DNA of 64,000 bases from the NCBI RefSeq assembly GCF_900130055.1, contig NZ_FQXU01000006.1:1-64000 (forward strand), read 5' to 3'. Position 1 is the stretch's first letter. The number at the start of each line of letters is the position of its first letter. Shown here piece by piece: positions 8,898-17,706 of this stretch. Source of the stretch: Clostridium intestinale DSM 6191. GTDB lineage: Bacteria > Bacillota > Clostridia > Clostridiales > Clostridiaceae. The position numbers and the translations under genes are program-made. Under the pieces are notes generated by a model. The model had not been told where the DNA came from. It made no database searches and saw nothing but the letters and a program-made list of their open reading frames with translations.

Positions 8898-10103
8898 ATG
8901 AAGAAGAAGGCAATATCAGCTTTACTTGCAGCCTCGCTAGTATTCGGAACAGGTGTACAAGTATGGGCAGAACCTTTAACAGAGCAGCAACAGCAGGAAC
9001 TTAACGAAAAGGGTGCAAAGGCGGCAGATGCAAAAAGTAAGTATTCGGAGTTAAAGAATAAAGTAGATGAATTAGATGCACAAATTCAACCAATAGCGTT
9101 AGCTATGGAGGAAAATAATACTAAGATAGCAAATACAAATAAAGAAATTGATAATACTAAAAAAGCAATTGAAAAAAGTCAAAAAGAATTAGCTGAAAAA
9201 GAAGAGGTTTTTGGAGCTAGAATGAGAGCTCTATACAAATCAGGTGGACAAGAAAGCTACATAGGACTTTTATTAAGTGCTAATAGCTTAGGAGACTTTG
9301 TTTCTAAGGCTCAGGCAGTTGGTAAGATAATGAGCTTAGATAAGCAAATCATAGATGAGCTTAATGAAAAGAAAAAAGAATATGATGAACACATTGCGAC
9401 GTTGAAAACTAAGATTCAAGAACTTGAAGATTTAAATAAAGATAATAAAGTAAAATTAGAAGAACTAAATGTTAAAAAAGCAGAACAACAAGTTTATGTT
9501 GATCAAGCTAAAGCAGAATATGATAAGATAGCAGATGATTTAATTACAGTTGAAAGAAATCTATATAGGCCTTTTGCTAATATAGTAAATAATTCAAGTA
9601 GTTCAGTTGATGATCTAAATAATGCGATAACAACATTAAGATCTCTAAGAAAGAATGTTAAAAGTTCACAAGCTGATAGTGAATTATTTGACTTAATAGA
9701 AAAAGCTAAAAGTTTAGTTCAGCAAAAAACAGCACCAACTTTAAGTAGAGGTGATGGAGCGGGATCTGCATCGGATTCAGCAATTCTTTCTATAGCATAT
9801 AGTAAATTAGGAATGCCATATCGTTGGGCGGCAACCGGACCTAATTCATTTGATTGTTCAGGATTTACTCAATACGTATATAGACAAGCAGGTATATCTA
9901 TAGGTAGAGATACAGATGCTCAAATGGGTAATGGAACTCCAGTGAGTTATTCTAACCTTCAAGTAGGAGATTTGGTTTTTACTAGTTCTCATCATGTAGG
10001 TATATATGTAGGAGGAGGTCAAATGATTCATGCTCCTCAAACAGGAGATGTAGTTAAAGTATCAAATATTTGGTCCTTCTACACAGCTAGAAGAGTGAAA
10101 TAG
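8898..10103 (+). CDS. secreted NlpC/P60 peptidoglycan endopeptidase with N-terminal coiled coil
   Basis: The 401-residue protein has a signal peptide at about residues 1-26 (AISALLAASLVFGTGVQVWA). A long PcsB-like coiled-coil region follows at about residues 30-260, then a C-terminal NlpC/P60 domain at about residues 295-401. The catalytic Cys320 is seen in NSFDCSGFTQYVY and the catalytic His region in TSSHHVGIYVGGGQMIHAP. It should cleave stem peptides in the cell wall (gamma-D-Glu-diamino acid type), with the coiled coil controlling access, perhaps through FtsEX, as in PcsB and CwlO. ATG 8898 is preferred to GTG 8892. Confidence 0.9.
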   Translation: MKKKAISALLAASLVFGTGVQVWAEPLTEQQQQELNEKGAKAADAKSKYSELKNKVDELDAQIQPIALAMEENNTKIANTNKEIDNTKKAIEKSQKELAEKEEVFGARMRALYKSGGQESYIGLLLSANSLGDFVSKAQAVGKIMSLDKQIIDELNEKKKEYDEHIATLKTKIQELEDLNKDNKVKLEELNVKKAEQQVYVDQAKAEYDKIADDLITVERNLYRPFANIVNNSSSSVDDLNNAITTLRSLRKNVKSSQADSELFDLIEKAKSLVQQKTAPTLSRGDGAGSASDSAILSIAYSKLGMPYRWAATGPNSFDCSGFTQYVYRQAGISIGRDTDAQMGNGTPVSYSNLQVGDLVFTSSHHVGIYVGGGQMIHAPQTGDVVKVSNIWSFYTARRVK

Positions 10104-10118
10104 AATATAGTTTATTTT

Positions 10119-10152
10119 AGAGGGTGTTTAAAACATCCTCTTAATTTTTTTT
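10119..10152 (+). terminator. terminator of the NlpC/P60 gene
   Basis: The stem AGAGGGTGTTT/AAACATCCTCT (one G-T pair) is followed by TTAATTTTTTTT. Confidence 0.82.
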
Positions 10153-10206
10153 GAAGTTTTTATAATTAATCTTTATAATGGATAAGTAATAGATATTTGG
10201 AGTGTG

Positions 10207-10971
10207 ATGAATTTGGATATAAATAGCTTTATTAAAGATGATGAGACCCTTGATGACCTACAGCTTAATGGAATTCATCTTATTCAAAAAAAGAAAGCCT
10301 TTAGATTTGGGATAGATGCGGTACTATTAGCTAATTTTGCAGAAGTAAAAAAAAAGCATAGAGTAATTGATATTTGTACTGGAACAGGAATAGTACCATT
10401 TGTAATATATGGGAAAAAGTCTCCTGAGAGTATTCTCGGTATTGAAATACAAGAAGAATTTGTCGAAATGGCAAAAAGAAGCGTAGAAATAAATAATGCA
10501 CAGGAGAAAGTAAAGTTTATTAAAGGGGATATTAAAGATATAAAACTTATGAAAACAATAGAGAAAGCTGATGTTATAACAGTAAATCCCCCATACAAAC
10601 TTAATTCTTCAGGAATAATAAATAGCAGTGATAAACTTGCTGTAGCTAGACATGAAATTTTATGCTCATTAGAGGATGTAATAATAGGCGCCAGGATTTT
10701 ACTAAAAGATAATGGCAAATTATATATGGTACATAGACCAGAAAGATTGGCAGATATTTTATGTTTGATGAGAAAGCATAAAATAGAACCTAAAAGAATT
10801 AGAATGATTCATCCAAATACTAAAAAACCTCCCAATATAGTGTTAATTGAGGCACAGAGGGATGGAGGGGCTTTTCTTAAGTGGGAAGCACCTTTATATG
10901 TATATAATGATTGTGGAGGCTATAGCGAGGAAATAGACCGTATATATGGAAGGGAGAAAGATAATGAGTAA
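10207..10971 (+). CDS. N6-adenine methyltransferase, YabB/TrmN6 (tRNA1Val A37) family
   Basis: The 254-residue SAM-dependent methyltransferase has a nucleotide-binding motif VIDICTGTGIVPF and the catalytic NPPY tetrad in ADVITVNPPYKL, as in enzymes that methylate exocyclic amines. Family members act on A37 of tRNA-Val. An initial GFRFGID-like segment (AFRFGIDAVLLANF) is typical. The stop overlaps the start of rsmI (ATGAGTAA), so the two are translationally coupled. The order yabB-rsmI-abrB is conserved in Bacillus. GTG 10204 is an alternative start. Confidence 0.88.
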   Translation: MNLDINSFIKDDETLDDLQLNGIHLIQKKKAFRFGIDAVLLANFAEVKKKHRVIDICTGTGIVPFVIYGKKSPESILGIEIQEEFVEMAKRSVEINNAQEKVKFIKGDIKDIKLMKTIEKADVITVNPPYKLNSSGIINSSDKLAVARHEILCSLEDVIIGARILLKDNGKLYMVHRPERLADILCLMRKHKIEPKRIRMIHPNTKKPPNIVLIEAQRDGGAFLKWEAPLYVYNDCGGYSEEIDRIYGREKDNE

Positions 10972-11803
10972 ATTATATATAGTACCTACGCCAATAGGTA
11001 ATCTAAAGGATATAACTATAAGAGCATTAGATGTTTTGAAAGAGTGTAATGTTATTGCGGCTGAAGATACTAGACAAACAATAAAACTTCTTAACCATTT
11101 TAATATCAAAAAACAACTGATAAGTTATCATCAACATAATGAATTAACGAAATCAGAAGAGATAATAAATAGAGTAAAAGGTGGAGAAATTGTAGCTTTG
11201 GTTAGTGATGCTGGATCTCCAGGGATATCTGATCCAGGAAGTGTGATTATTAAAAGATGTATAGAAGAAGAGGTTGAATTTGAAGTATTACCAGGGGCGA
11301 CTGCAATAATAACAGCGTTAGTTAATTCAGGCTTAGATACAACTAAGTTTACTTTTAGAGGTTTTGTACCTAGAGAAAATAAAGAAAGAAGAGTATTAAT
11401 TAGTGAAATAAAAAACCATAAAGAAACACTAGTATTTTATGAGGCTCCTCATAGAATTAAAGATACCTTAAGCTTTCTTTATGAAGAATTAGGAGATAGA
11501 AAAGTGGCTATTTGTAGGGAATTAACTAAACTTCATGAACAAATAGTACGTGGATTAATTTCAGAGGTTATAGAGCATTTTAATACAAATAACCCAAGGG
11601 GAGAGTTTGTAGTTGTAATTGAAGGAAAAAGTCAAGAGGAAATAGACTTAGAACAAAAGGCTAAATGGGAAAATACTACAGTGGAAGAGCATATAATACT
11701 TTATGTAGATAGAGGATATAGTAAAAAAGAAGCAATTAAATTAGTGGCTAAAGAAAGAAGTATGCCTAAGTCAGAAGTATATAAATATTCAACTGATCTA
11801 TAA
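10964..11803 (+). CDS. rsmI: 16S rRNA (cytidine-1402-2'-O)-methyltransferase RsmI
   Basis: This 279-residue tetrapyrrole-methylase-fold protein opens with the diagnostic LYIVPTPIGNLKDITIRAL. It contains AAEDTRQTIKLLNHF, LVSDAGSPGISDPG and VLPGATAIITALVNSGL, which identify RsmI (YraL/YabC). It 2'-O-methylates C1402 in the ribosomal P site. The start at 10964 has AAGGGAG upstream and overlaps the preceding methyltransferase by eight bases; an in-frame ATG at 10946 lacks a ribosome site. Length is normal. Confidence 0.95.
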   Translation: MSKLYIVPTPIGNLKDITIRALDVLKECNVIAAEDTRQTIKLLNHFNIKKQLISYHQHNELTKSEEIINRVKGGEIVALVSDAGSPGISDPGSVIIKRCIEEEVEFEVLPGATAIITALVNSGLDTTKFTFRGFVPRENKERRVLISEIKNHKETLVFYEAPHRIKDTLSFLYEELGDRKVAICRELTKLHEQIVRGLISEVIEHFNTNNPRGEFVVVIEGKSQEEIDLEQKAKWENTTVEEHIILYVDRGYSKKEAIKLVAKERSMPKSEVYKYSTDL

Positions 11804-11840
11804 TAAAAAAAGCACTTCTTGGGGTTGAAGTGCTTTTTTA
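11804..11840. terminator. bidirectional terminator between rsmI and abrB
   Basis: The stem AAAAAAAGCACTTC/GAAGTGCTTTTTT lies between the convergent rsmI and abrB genes. Confidence 0.85.
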
Positions 11841-11886
11841 ACCATATATACATATTGATTTATTTATGGATTAAAAATAATTTTAA

Positions 11887-12126
11887 TTATTTTTTTAATT
11901 CAGCCATACAGTTCTTGCATATATTTTTTCCCTTGTAGTTAGTAACATCTCTTGCATCTCCGCAGAATATGCAAGCTGGCTCATATTTCTTTAATATGAT
12001 TTGCTCACCGTCTACATATATTTCTAGAGCATCCTTTTCAGCGATATCTAATGTTCTTCTTAGCTCTATTGGAATAACTATTCTTCCTAACTCGTCAACT
12101 CTTCTTACTACACCTGTTGATTTCAT
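11887..12126 (-). CDS. abrB: AbrB-family transition-state regulator
   Basis: The 79-residue DNA-binding protein has an N-terminal swapped-hairpin AbrB/SpoVT domain (STGVVRRVDELGRIVIPIELRR) and a short C-terminal module with CIFC and CKNC pairs about 18 residues apart, which could bind zinc. B. subtilis AbrB has a different C-terminal part. In clostridia AbrB homologues control the move from growth to sporulation and solventogenesis. A GAGGAGG site precedes the ATG. The neighbourhood (yabB, rsmI) matches that of Bacillus abrB. Confidence 0.93.
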   Translation of the reverse strand: MKSTGVVRRVDELGRIVIPIELRRTLDIAEKDALEIYVDGEQIILKKYEPACIFCGDARDVTNYKGKNICKNCMAELKK

Positions 12127-12609
12127 ATAAATTTCCTCCTCGTTTTACAACATTCGACATTTCGTATATTAATATTAGCAAAGATGTAATTTAAAGTCAA
12201 TACATTTTCTCTAAATAACTGCAATATTTACAAATTTCTTACTTAAATAACATCTAAGATTAATATAATACCAAATAATTGAAATGTCAATAGTATAGTT
12301 TTCAAATAAATGGTAATAATATTATATAGATGAAATGAATAAAATAAGTATTTATAAGGGTTTTAGGGATATAATATAGTTAGATATAAGAAAAATAATA
12401 ATATTTTTAGATAATTAAATTTCTGTGATAAAAAAGTAATAACTTACCATAAATAAAAATTATATGTCGAAAGTGTATATAAAATAAGGATTATATTAAC
12501 AATGATTCTATATATTATATGTCAATAAAAAGTATAAGTTACAGAAATATAAATAAATAATTAGTTAGTTTGACGAATAATACTAAGATAGTTATTTTAT
12601 GTAACAATT

Positions 12610-12700
12610 TATTATACAATTCATTACAATATATATAAATTTTTTTTATTATTATAATTAAAATATTAAAAAAATATAAAAACTCATGTTTTATAAAAAA
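12610..12700. other. very AT-rich tract next to the DnaA-box cluster
   Basis: This stretch is nearly pure A/T, with runs such as TTTTTTTTATTATTATAATT and AAAAAAATATAAAAA. It lies directly left of the DnaA boxes and would be an obvious candidate for a duplex-unwinding element. The rest of 12127-12600 holds the abrB promoter region and otherwise nothing I can name. Confidence 0.4.
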
Positions 12701-12746
12701 TTATTTGTTGAAGTATTTATATTGACAAAAGTATATTAGAGAAAAA

Positions 12747-12915
12747 TGTTGATAAATAGCTAACTATTCAACAGGTGTTCCACAAGTAATAAACAGATAA
12801 TCCACAGGGTAAATGTGAATTATGTGGATAAAAATGGATGTAATAAATTTATATTCACATAATTCTTGAAGTTATCCACAATATATGTTGATAACTTGTT
12901 TATAACTGTGGATTG
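12747..12915. promoter_or_regulatory. cluster of DnaA boxes in an intergenic region
   Basis: Two perfect boxes are present: TGTGGATAA at 12823-12831 (minus orientation) and TTATCCACA at 12872-12880 (plus). One-mismatch boxes are at 12747-12755 and 12886-12894 (both TGTTGATAA), 12798-12806 (TAATCCACA) and 12851-12859 (ATATTCACA). Weaker ones are at 12777-12785 and 12907-12915. Eight sites in 170 nt between two non-coding boundaries is far beyond chance for a 9-mer. No dnaA or dnaN is in the window, so this is either a DnaA-titration/regulatory cluster or a non-canonical origin element. Confidence 0.75.
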
Positions 12916-13045
12916 TAACTCTAAGGGTCTTAAAATAAGGATTTATTAAAATAAAATATTATTAATAAATTGATGATAACTTGTAAAGAGTTTTGGTATA
13001 CTATATAATAACAGATATAGTGGATTTAAATGTGGAGGTGCTCTT

Positions 13046-13639
13046 ATGGATGAAAAAAAATTTGATGAAGAATACATTGCGAAGTTGGCAGAAGAGATGT
13101 CTAAAAATAATATGATATCTTATGATGATTTACCTAAATATGATTTATTTTTATCACAAGTTATAGATTACTTAAATGATAAATTTGTTGACGATAAATA
13201 TACAAATAATATAGTTCAGAACTATATAAAAAGTGAAGTTATAACTAAGCCTGAAGATGGAAAAAAAAGAGGATATACTAAAGTTCATTTAGCACAATTA
13301 GTATTACTTAGTTATATGAGACCGGTACTTACTACAGAGGAAATAAAAAAGGTATTTAAACTAGCATTTAATGAAATAAATCTTAGAGCAGATGATATAA
13401 TTGACTGGGAGTCTGCTTATAAAATATTTTCAGATATACAAAGTGAAAGTTTTAATGATATAAAAAACTCATCAGTATTACATGATTCAAAATTAGAAAA
13501 TATAGTTAAAGATTTAAATCTGGAAGACAAAGATGAAGAAAGAATAAAGATATTTTTATTAGTATTATCTTTGATTGCGCAAGCAAGTGTTATTAAAAAA
13601 TTAGTACAGAAAATAGTAAATGAATATAATGAAAAATAA
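13046..13639 (+). CDS. DUF1836 domain protein
   Basis: This 197-residue soluble protein contains the DUF1836 pattern: a helical N-terminus (MISYDDLPKYDLFLSQVIDYL), then RGYTKVHLAQLVLLSYMRPVLTTEEIKKVF, which resembles a MerR-like winged-helix DNA-binding region. The family is common in Firmicutes and uncharacterised as far as I know; a regulatory role is inference. A GTGGAGGTG ribosome site precedes the ATG. Its promoter region adjoins the DnaA-box cluster, so DnaA could control it. Confidence 0.75.
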   Translation: MDEKKFDEEYIAKLAEEMSKNNMISYDDLPKYDLFLSQVIDYLNDKFVDDKYTNNIVQNYIKSEVITKPEDGKKRGYTKVHLAQLVLLSYMRPVLTTEEIKKVFKLAFNEINLRADDIIDWESAYKIFSDIQSESFNDIKNSSVLHDSKLENIVKDLNLEDKDEERIKIFLLVLSLIAQASVIKKLVQKIVNEYNEK

Positions 13640-13647
13640 ATTTCAAT

Positions 13648-13679
13648 AAATCCTCGATATTTTGAGGATTTATTTTTTT
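13648..13679 (+). terminator. terminator of the DUF1836 gene
   Basis: The stem AAATCCTCGATA/TTTTGAGGATTT (core AATCCTC/GAGGATT) is followed by ATTTTTTT. Confidence 0.85.
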
Positions 13680-13733
13680 GGAATTAATGCTATTATTAGT
13701 ATATCCAATTAGAAGGAAGTGATCAGTGAAACA

Positions 13734-16520
13734 ATGAAAAGAATAGATAAAATCTATAATTTTTTAATGAATGAAACTAAAGACTTTACTGTAGAAGACT
13801 TTAAAGAAATTAAAGGGTTTTCTGCAATAGAGATAGCAGATAGATTAGATATATTAAGGAATAATGTAAGTAAAGAATTAAATGAATTATATAAATCCGA
13901 TTTAGTGATTAAGATCAAAGAAAGACCTGTTAAATATTTCAGCAAAAGAAGGTTAGAGGAATTATTAAATGTAGAAATAGTTGAGAGACAAGTGGAGATA
14001 CGAGAGCTTAGTGAACTATTTGGTGAAGAAAGTAAGATGACTAATTCACCTTTTGACTACCTAATAGGGGCTGAGGGGAGTTTAAAACAAGCTATAAATC
14101 AATCAAAGGCAGCCATAATGTATCCTCCAAATGGACTACATACATTAATACTAGGAGAAACAGGGGTAGGAAAAACTTTATTTGCAAATATGATGTTTAA
14201 CTATGCTAAATTCTCTAAAAGATTTAAAGATAATGCACCCTTTATAGTTTTTAATTGTGCGGATTATGGAAATAATCCTCAACTACTTCTTTCTCATATA
14301 TTTGGACATATTAAAGGTGCTTTTACAGGTGCAGATACAGAAAAAGAAGGAATTGTAGAAAAGGCAGATGGAGGAATATTATTTTTAGATGAGATTCATA
14401 GATTAAGTCCAGAAGGGCAAGAAATGATATTCTACTTTATGGATACTGGAACTTATAATAAATTAGGAGAAAGCGATAGAAAAAGAAGGGCAAATGTACT
14501 TATTATTGGAGCAACTACTGAAGAACCTAAGTCTTCCTTATTAGCAACTTTTTTAAGAAGAATCCCAGTAACAATTACAATACCATCACTTCAGAAAAGA
14601 CCCTTGGAAGAAAGATTGGAACTTATAAAACATATGTTTTCAGCTGAAGCCAATAGAGTAAATAAAAAGGTTATAGTAGCTAGGGAAGTTATAAAAGCCT
14701 TGATTGGTAGTTCTTATACGGGGAACATAGGTAAGCTAAAGTCGAATATACAATTAATATGTGCAACTGCATTTTTAAATAGTTTAGAATCGGGAGACGC
14801 AATAGAAATTAATATTGAAAGCATACCTCCTAATATTCAAAAAGGGCTTTTTGTCATTTCTGATAATAGGAAGGATTTCGAAGAAATTTCATCTATTATA
14901 GATAACAATATGATTATTAGTCCTAAGGGTCAGATTAGTTTATTAAAAAATGATGATTATGAGCTTCCATTTAATTTATATAGAATTATAGAAGATAAAT
15001 CTGAAATTCTTAAAAATGAAGGTATGAATAAAGAAGTAATTCATGATTTGGTCATGAAAGATATCGATGCACAATTAAAAACTTTCTACAAAAAAATTAG
15101 AAAAGATAATAATGTAAAAGAGAAACTTTTATCTATTGTAGATAATGATGTATTTGAATTTACACAATATATAAAAAAGTTTACTGAAGATAGGCTAAAT
15201 GTAACATATGGGGAAAGATTCGTATATGCTGTAAGTTTGCATTTAAGTGTATTTTTAAAACAAAGGGCTGATGATCATCTAACAAAGGAAAAAATAGATA
15301 GAATGGGTTATTCCATAGATGAAGATGGCCAGGAGTATGTAGTTGCAGAGGATATAGCGAATAAAATAGAAAACAAATTTAGAGTTAAAGTCCCTAAAAT
15401 AGAAATTATATATTTAGCCATGTTATTAAAGAATTTAGAAGAAGAAAAGGTTATTAGTGAAAAAGTAGGTATATTAGTAATTGCTCATGGTAGTAGCACT
15501 GCCTTAAGTATGGTTAATGTAGCAGTAGACTTACTTGGAAAAGAAGGACCTATTGAAGCTGTAGATATGCCACTTGATGTTAGCCCACAAAGTATATTAG
15601 AAGAGGTTACGGAAAAAGTTGTTGAAATGAACGAAGGAAAAGGTGTACTTCTAATGGTAGACATGGGTTCTCTAGTAACCTTTGGGCAGATAATACAGGA
15701 GAGGACAAATATAAAAACTAGAACTTTAGATATGGTGTCTACTCCTTTAGTTATAGAAGCTGTTAGAAAAGGACATTTATTTTCAGAAGAGTTGGATGAA
15801 ATATATTTTTCATTAAGAGAATTTAATGGATATAGTAACATTATAAATACTAACGCTAATAAACAAGGTTCTTCAAAACCAAAAACAGTTATAACTGTAT
15901 GTTCTTCTGGAGTTGGAACAGCAGAGAAACTTAAAGAGATAGTGAAGAATATAATTGAAGATATTTCAGTTGAAGAAATAGAGGTTATCCCTATAGGTAT
16001 AAAAGGTGCAGAAGAAAATGTAAAAAATCTTGAGAGTACAAAAAATGTTATTGCTATAGTAGGGGTTAAAAACGTAGGTAAAGATATACCATTTATTTCA
16101 CTTGAATCCTTTATAGGTGGAAGTGGTGCAAATGTATTAAGAGGAATAATATCTGGTGTTGAAGTTAGAGAAGAGGAAAGCAGGAGTCTTTTAATTAGAG
16201 AATTGTGTGAAGAAAATTTAGAAGAGTATTTAACATATCTTAATCCTAAAAAGATTATAGGACTTTTGATGGATTTCATTAGATTGTTAGAAGAAGGTTT
16301 AAATAAAAATTTGTCTAATGCAGAACAGCTTAGATTAATAATACATGTTGCTTGTGCTATAGAAAGAATGGTATTAAACTCAGGGCTAACTTATAGAGGA
16401 GAAAAGAATTTTACTGCAAATTGTTTAGATGCTGTTAAAAATGCAGTGAAAGTATTCGAAGATAGTCTCAGAATAATACTAACAGAAGATGAAGTGTATC
16501 ATATTTGTGAAATAATTTGA
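13734..16520 (+). CDS. levR: LevR-type sigma-54-dependent PTS regulator (HTH, AAA+, PRD, EIIA, EIIB, PRD)
   Basis: The 928-residue activator has an N-terminal HTH (about 1-70) and a sigma-54 AAA+ domain with Walker A GETGVGKT (141-148), GAFTGA (195-200) and LDEIHRL. It continues with PRD1 (about 450-560), an EIIA-Man domain with His585 (VIAHGSS), an EIIB-like domain with Cys723 (VCSSGVGTAEKL) and PRD2 with His871. His585 and His871 lie almost exactly where B. subtilis LevR is phosphorylated (585 and 869). That supports ATG 13734 over GTG 13719, as does the extended ribosome site GGAAGTGATC. It should activate the adjacent PTS operon when sugar is present. Confidence 0.9.
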   Translation: MKRIDKIYNFLMNETKDFTVEDFKEIKGFSAIEIADRLDILRNNVSKELNELYKSDLVIKIKERPVKYFSKRRLEELLNVEIVERQVEIRELSELFGEESKMTNSPFDYLIGAEGSLKQAINQSKAAIMYPPNGLHTLILGETGVGKTLFANMMFNYAKFSKRFKDNAPFIVFNCADYGNNPQLLLSHIFGHIKGAFTGADTEKEGIVEKADGGILFLDEIHRLSPEGQEMIFYFMDTGTYNKLGESDRKRRANVLIIGATTEEPKSSLLATFLRRIPVTITIPSLQKRPLEERLELIKHMFSAEANRVNKKVIVAREVIKALIGSSYTGNIGKLKSNIQLICATAFLNSLESGDAIEINIESIPPNIQKGLFVISDNRKDFEEISSIIDNNMIISPKGQISLLKNDDYELPFNLYRIIEDKSEILKNEGMNKEVIHDLVMKDIDAQLKTFYKKIRKDNNVKEKLLSIVDNDVFEFTQYIKKFTEDRLNVTYGERFVYAVSLHLSVFLKQRADDHLTKEKIDRMGYSIDEDGQEYVVAEDIANKIENKFRVKVPKIEIIYLAMLLKNLEEEKVISEKVGILVIAHGSSTALSMVNVAVDLLGKEGPIEAVDMPLDVSPQSILEEVTEKVVEMNEGKGVLLMVDMGSLVTFGQIIQERTNIKTRTLDMVSTPLVIEAVRKGHLFSEELDEIYFSLREFNGYSNIINTNANKQGSSKPKTVITVCSSGVGTAEKLKEIVKNIIEDISVEEIEVIPIGIKGAEENVKNLESTKNVIAIVGVKNVGKDIPFISLESFIGGSGANVLRGIISGVEVREEESRSLLIRELCEENLEEYLTYLNPKKIIGLLMDFIRLLEEGLNKNLSNAEQLRLIIHVACAIERMVLNSGLTYRGEKNFTANCLDAVKNAVKVFEDSLRIILTEDEVYHICEII

Positions 16521-16654
16521 TACAGTATTAGAAAAAATAAGAAAAGTGTATTAGCTTATAAATAGAAGTGTATCAAAATGTATTTTTCATCATAAGAAAG
16601 TATCAAAGCAGTGATATTTCTTAGTTGAAATGGCTTACATTCATTGATACACTT
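16517..16654 (+). promoter_or_regulatory. four GTATCAA half-sites: likely upstream activator sequence for LevR
   Basis: TTGATAC occurs at 16517-16523 and 16644-16650, and its complement GTATCAA at 16570-16576 and 16600-16606. The outer pair around 16566-16575 (AAGTGTATCA) and 16645-16654 (TGATACACTT) is a perfect 10-bp inverted repeat. The sites lie just upstream of the sigma-54 promoter, and one overlaps the levR stop codon, which suits enhancer binding by LevR and looping. Confidence 0.6.
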
Positions 16655-16657
16655 TTT

Positions 16658-16675
16658 TTGGCATGGATATTGCTA
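16658..16675 (+). promoter_or_regulatory. sigma-54 (-24/-12) promoter of the PTS operon
   Basis: TTGGCATGGATATTGCTA has GG at 16660-16661 and GC at 16672-16673 with exactly ten bases between, matching the consensus TGGCAYRNNNNTTGC. It lies about 72 nt before the first PTS gene and after the LevR gene. Confidence 0.92.
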
Positions 16676-16746
16676 TAATAAATAACGTATACAAAATAGA
16701 TTAGTATATAAAATAAGAATATAAAGTTCTAAAAGGAGGAGCGGTT

Positions 16747-17184
16747 ATGCCAGCAGTAGTTGTTGCAACCCATGGAAGATTTTCTGAAGAGTTAGTTAAG
16801 TCCTCAGAAATGATTTTTGGAAAACAGGAAAATGTAGATTATATAACCTTTATGCCAGGAGAAGGAACTGAAGATTTAACTAGAAAGTATAGTGAAGCTA
16901 TAAAAGCTTTAGATATAGAGAATGGGTTAATATTTTTAGTAGATCTTTTTGGAGGAAGCCCATTTAATGCAGCTACATCGATAGTTGTAGAAAATGAAAA
17001 TATGGATATAGTTACAGGCGTAAATTTACCTATGTTACTTGAGGTATTTGGAGCGAGAACATCTAGTTCTATAAGTGAGCTTGTAAAGATAGCTGAGAAT
17101 TCAGGTAAAGAGTCCATTAGACCATTTAAAGAAGGTCTTATAATAAATAAAAACATTAACGATGATGATGAGGAGGTTCTATAA
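16747..17184 (+). CDS. PTS mannose-family component IIA
   Basis: The 145-residue EIIA of the mannose/fructose/sorbose PTS family carries phosphohistidine His9 in VVVATHGRFSEEL. It also has VDLFGGSPFNAA and GVNLPMLLEV, typical of the family. It accepts phosphate from HPr and passes it to the separate IIB protein encoded 2 nt downstream. In E. coli ManX these two domains are fused. The ribosome site is AAAGGAGGAG. First gene of the sigma-54-controlled operon. Confidence 0.93.
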   Translation: MPAVVVATHGRFSEELVKSSEMIFGKQENVDYITFMPGEGTEDLTRKYSEAIKALDIENGLIFLVDLFGGSPFNAATSIVVENENMDIVTGVNLPMLLEVFGARTSSSISELVKIAENSGKESIRPFKEGLIINKNINDDDEEVL

Positions 17185-17186
17185 TT

Positions 17187-17663
17187 ATGAAAATAGTTTT
17201 AGCTAGAATTGATGACAGATTAATACATGGTCAAGTAGCAACAGTTTGGTCGAAGGTAACTGGGTGTGAAAAAATAATAGTAGTAAGTGACGAGGTAGCA
17301 AAGGATGAGCTTAGAAGTACATTATTAGTGCAAGTAGCTCCTCCAGGAATAAAAGCACATGTTTTAAACGTTGATAAAGCTATAAGAGTATACAATAACC
17401 CTAAAAATGATTTTAAAGCTTTATTATTATTTACTAATCCTACAGATGTTTTAAGCTTAGTTGAAGCTGGAGTAGGTATTGAAAGCGTAAATATTGGAGG
17501 AATGTCATTTAAAGAAGGAAAGAAACAAATAACTGGAGCAATTTCTGTAAATGATCAAGATATTTCATCTTTCAAAGAGTTAAACAAAAAGGGAATAGAA
17601 TTAGAAATAAGAGTTGTTGCATCTGACTCTAAGGTTCTATTAAAAGATAAATTACCACTATAA
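17187..17663 (+). CDS. PTS mannose-family component IIB
   Basis: The 158-residue EIIB has phosphohistidine His14 in RIDDRLIHGQVATVW, the family signature. It also contains VLLFTNPTDVLSLVEAGV and VNIGGMSFKEGKKQI. It receives phosphate from IIA and transfers it to the sugar carried by IIC and IID. It is the second gene of the operon with near-zero spacing from IIA. Confidence 0.94.
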   Translation: MKIVLARIDDRLIHGQVATVWSKVTGCEKIIVVSDEVAKDELRSTLLVQVAPPGIKAHVLNVDKAIRVYNNPKNDFKALLLFTNPTDVLSLVEAGVGIESVNIGGMSFKEGKKQITGAISVNDQDISSFKELNKKGIELEIRVVASDSKVLLKDKLPL

Positions 17664-17706
17664 AATTAAACAATTAAAGAATTAAAGAAATGGGAGGAAG
17701 AAAATT

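Noticed and set aside
12610-12915. Definitive chromosomal origin (oriC)
   Set aside because: The DnaA boxes and AT-rich tract fit, but dnaA, dnaN, rpmH or other origin markers are absent from the window, so I report it only as a DnaA-box cluster.
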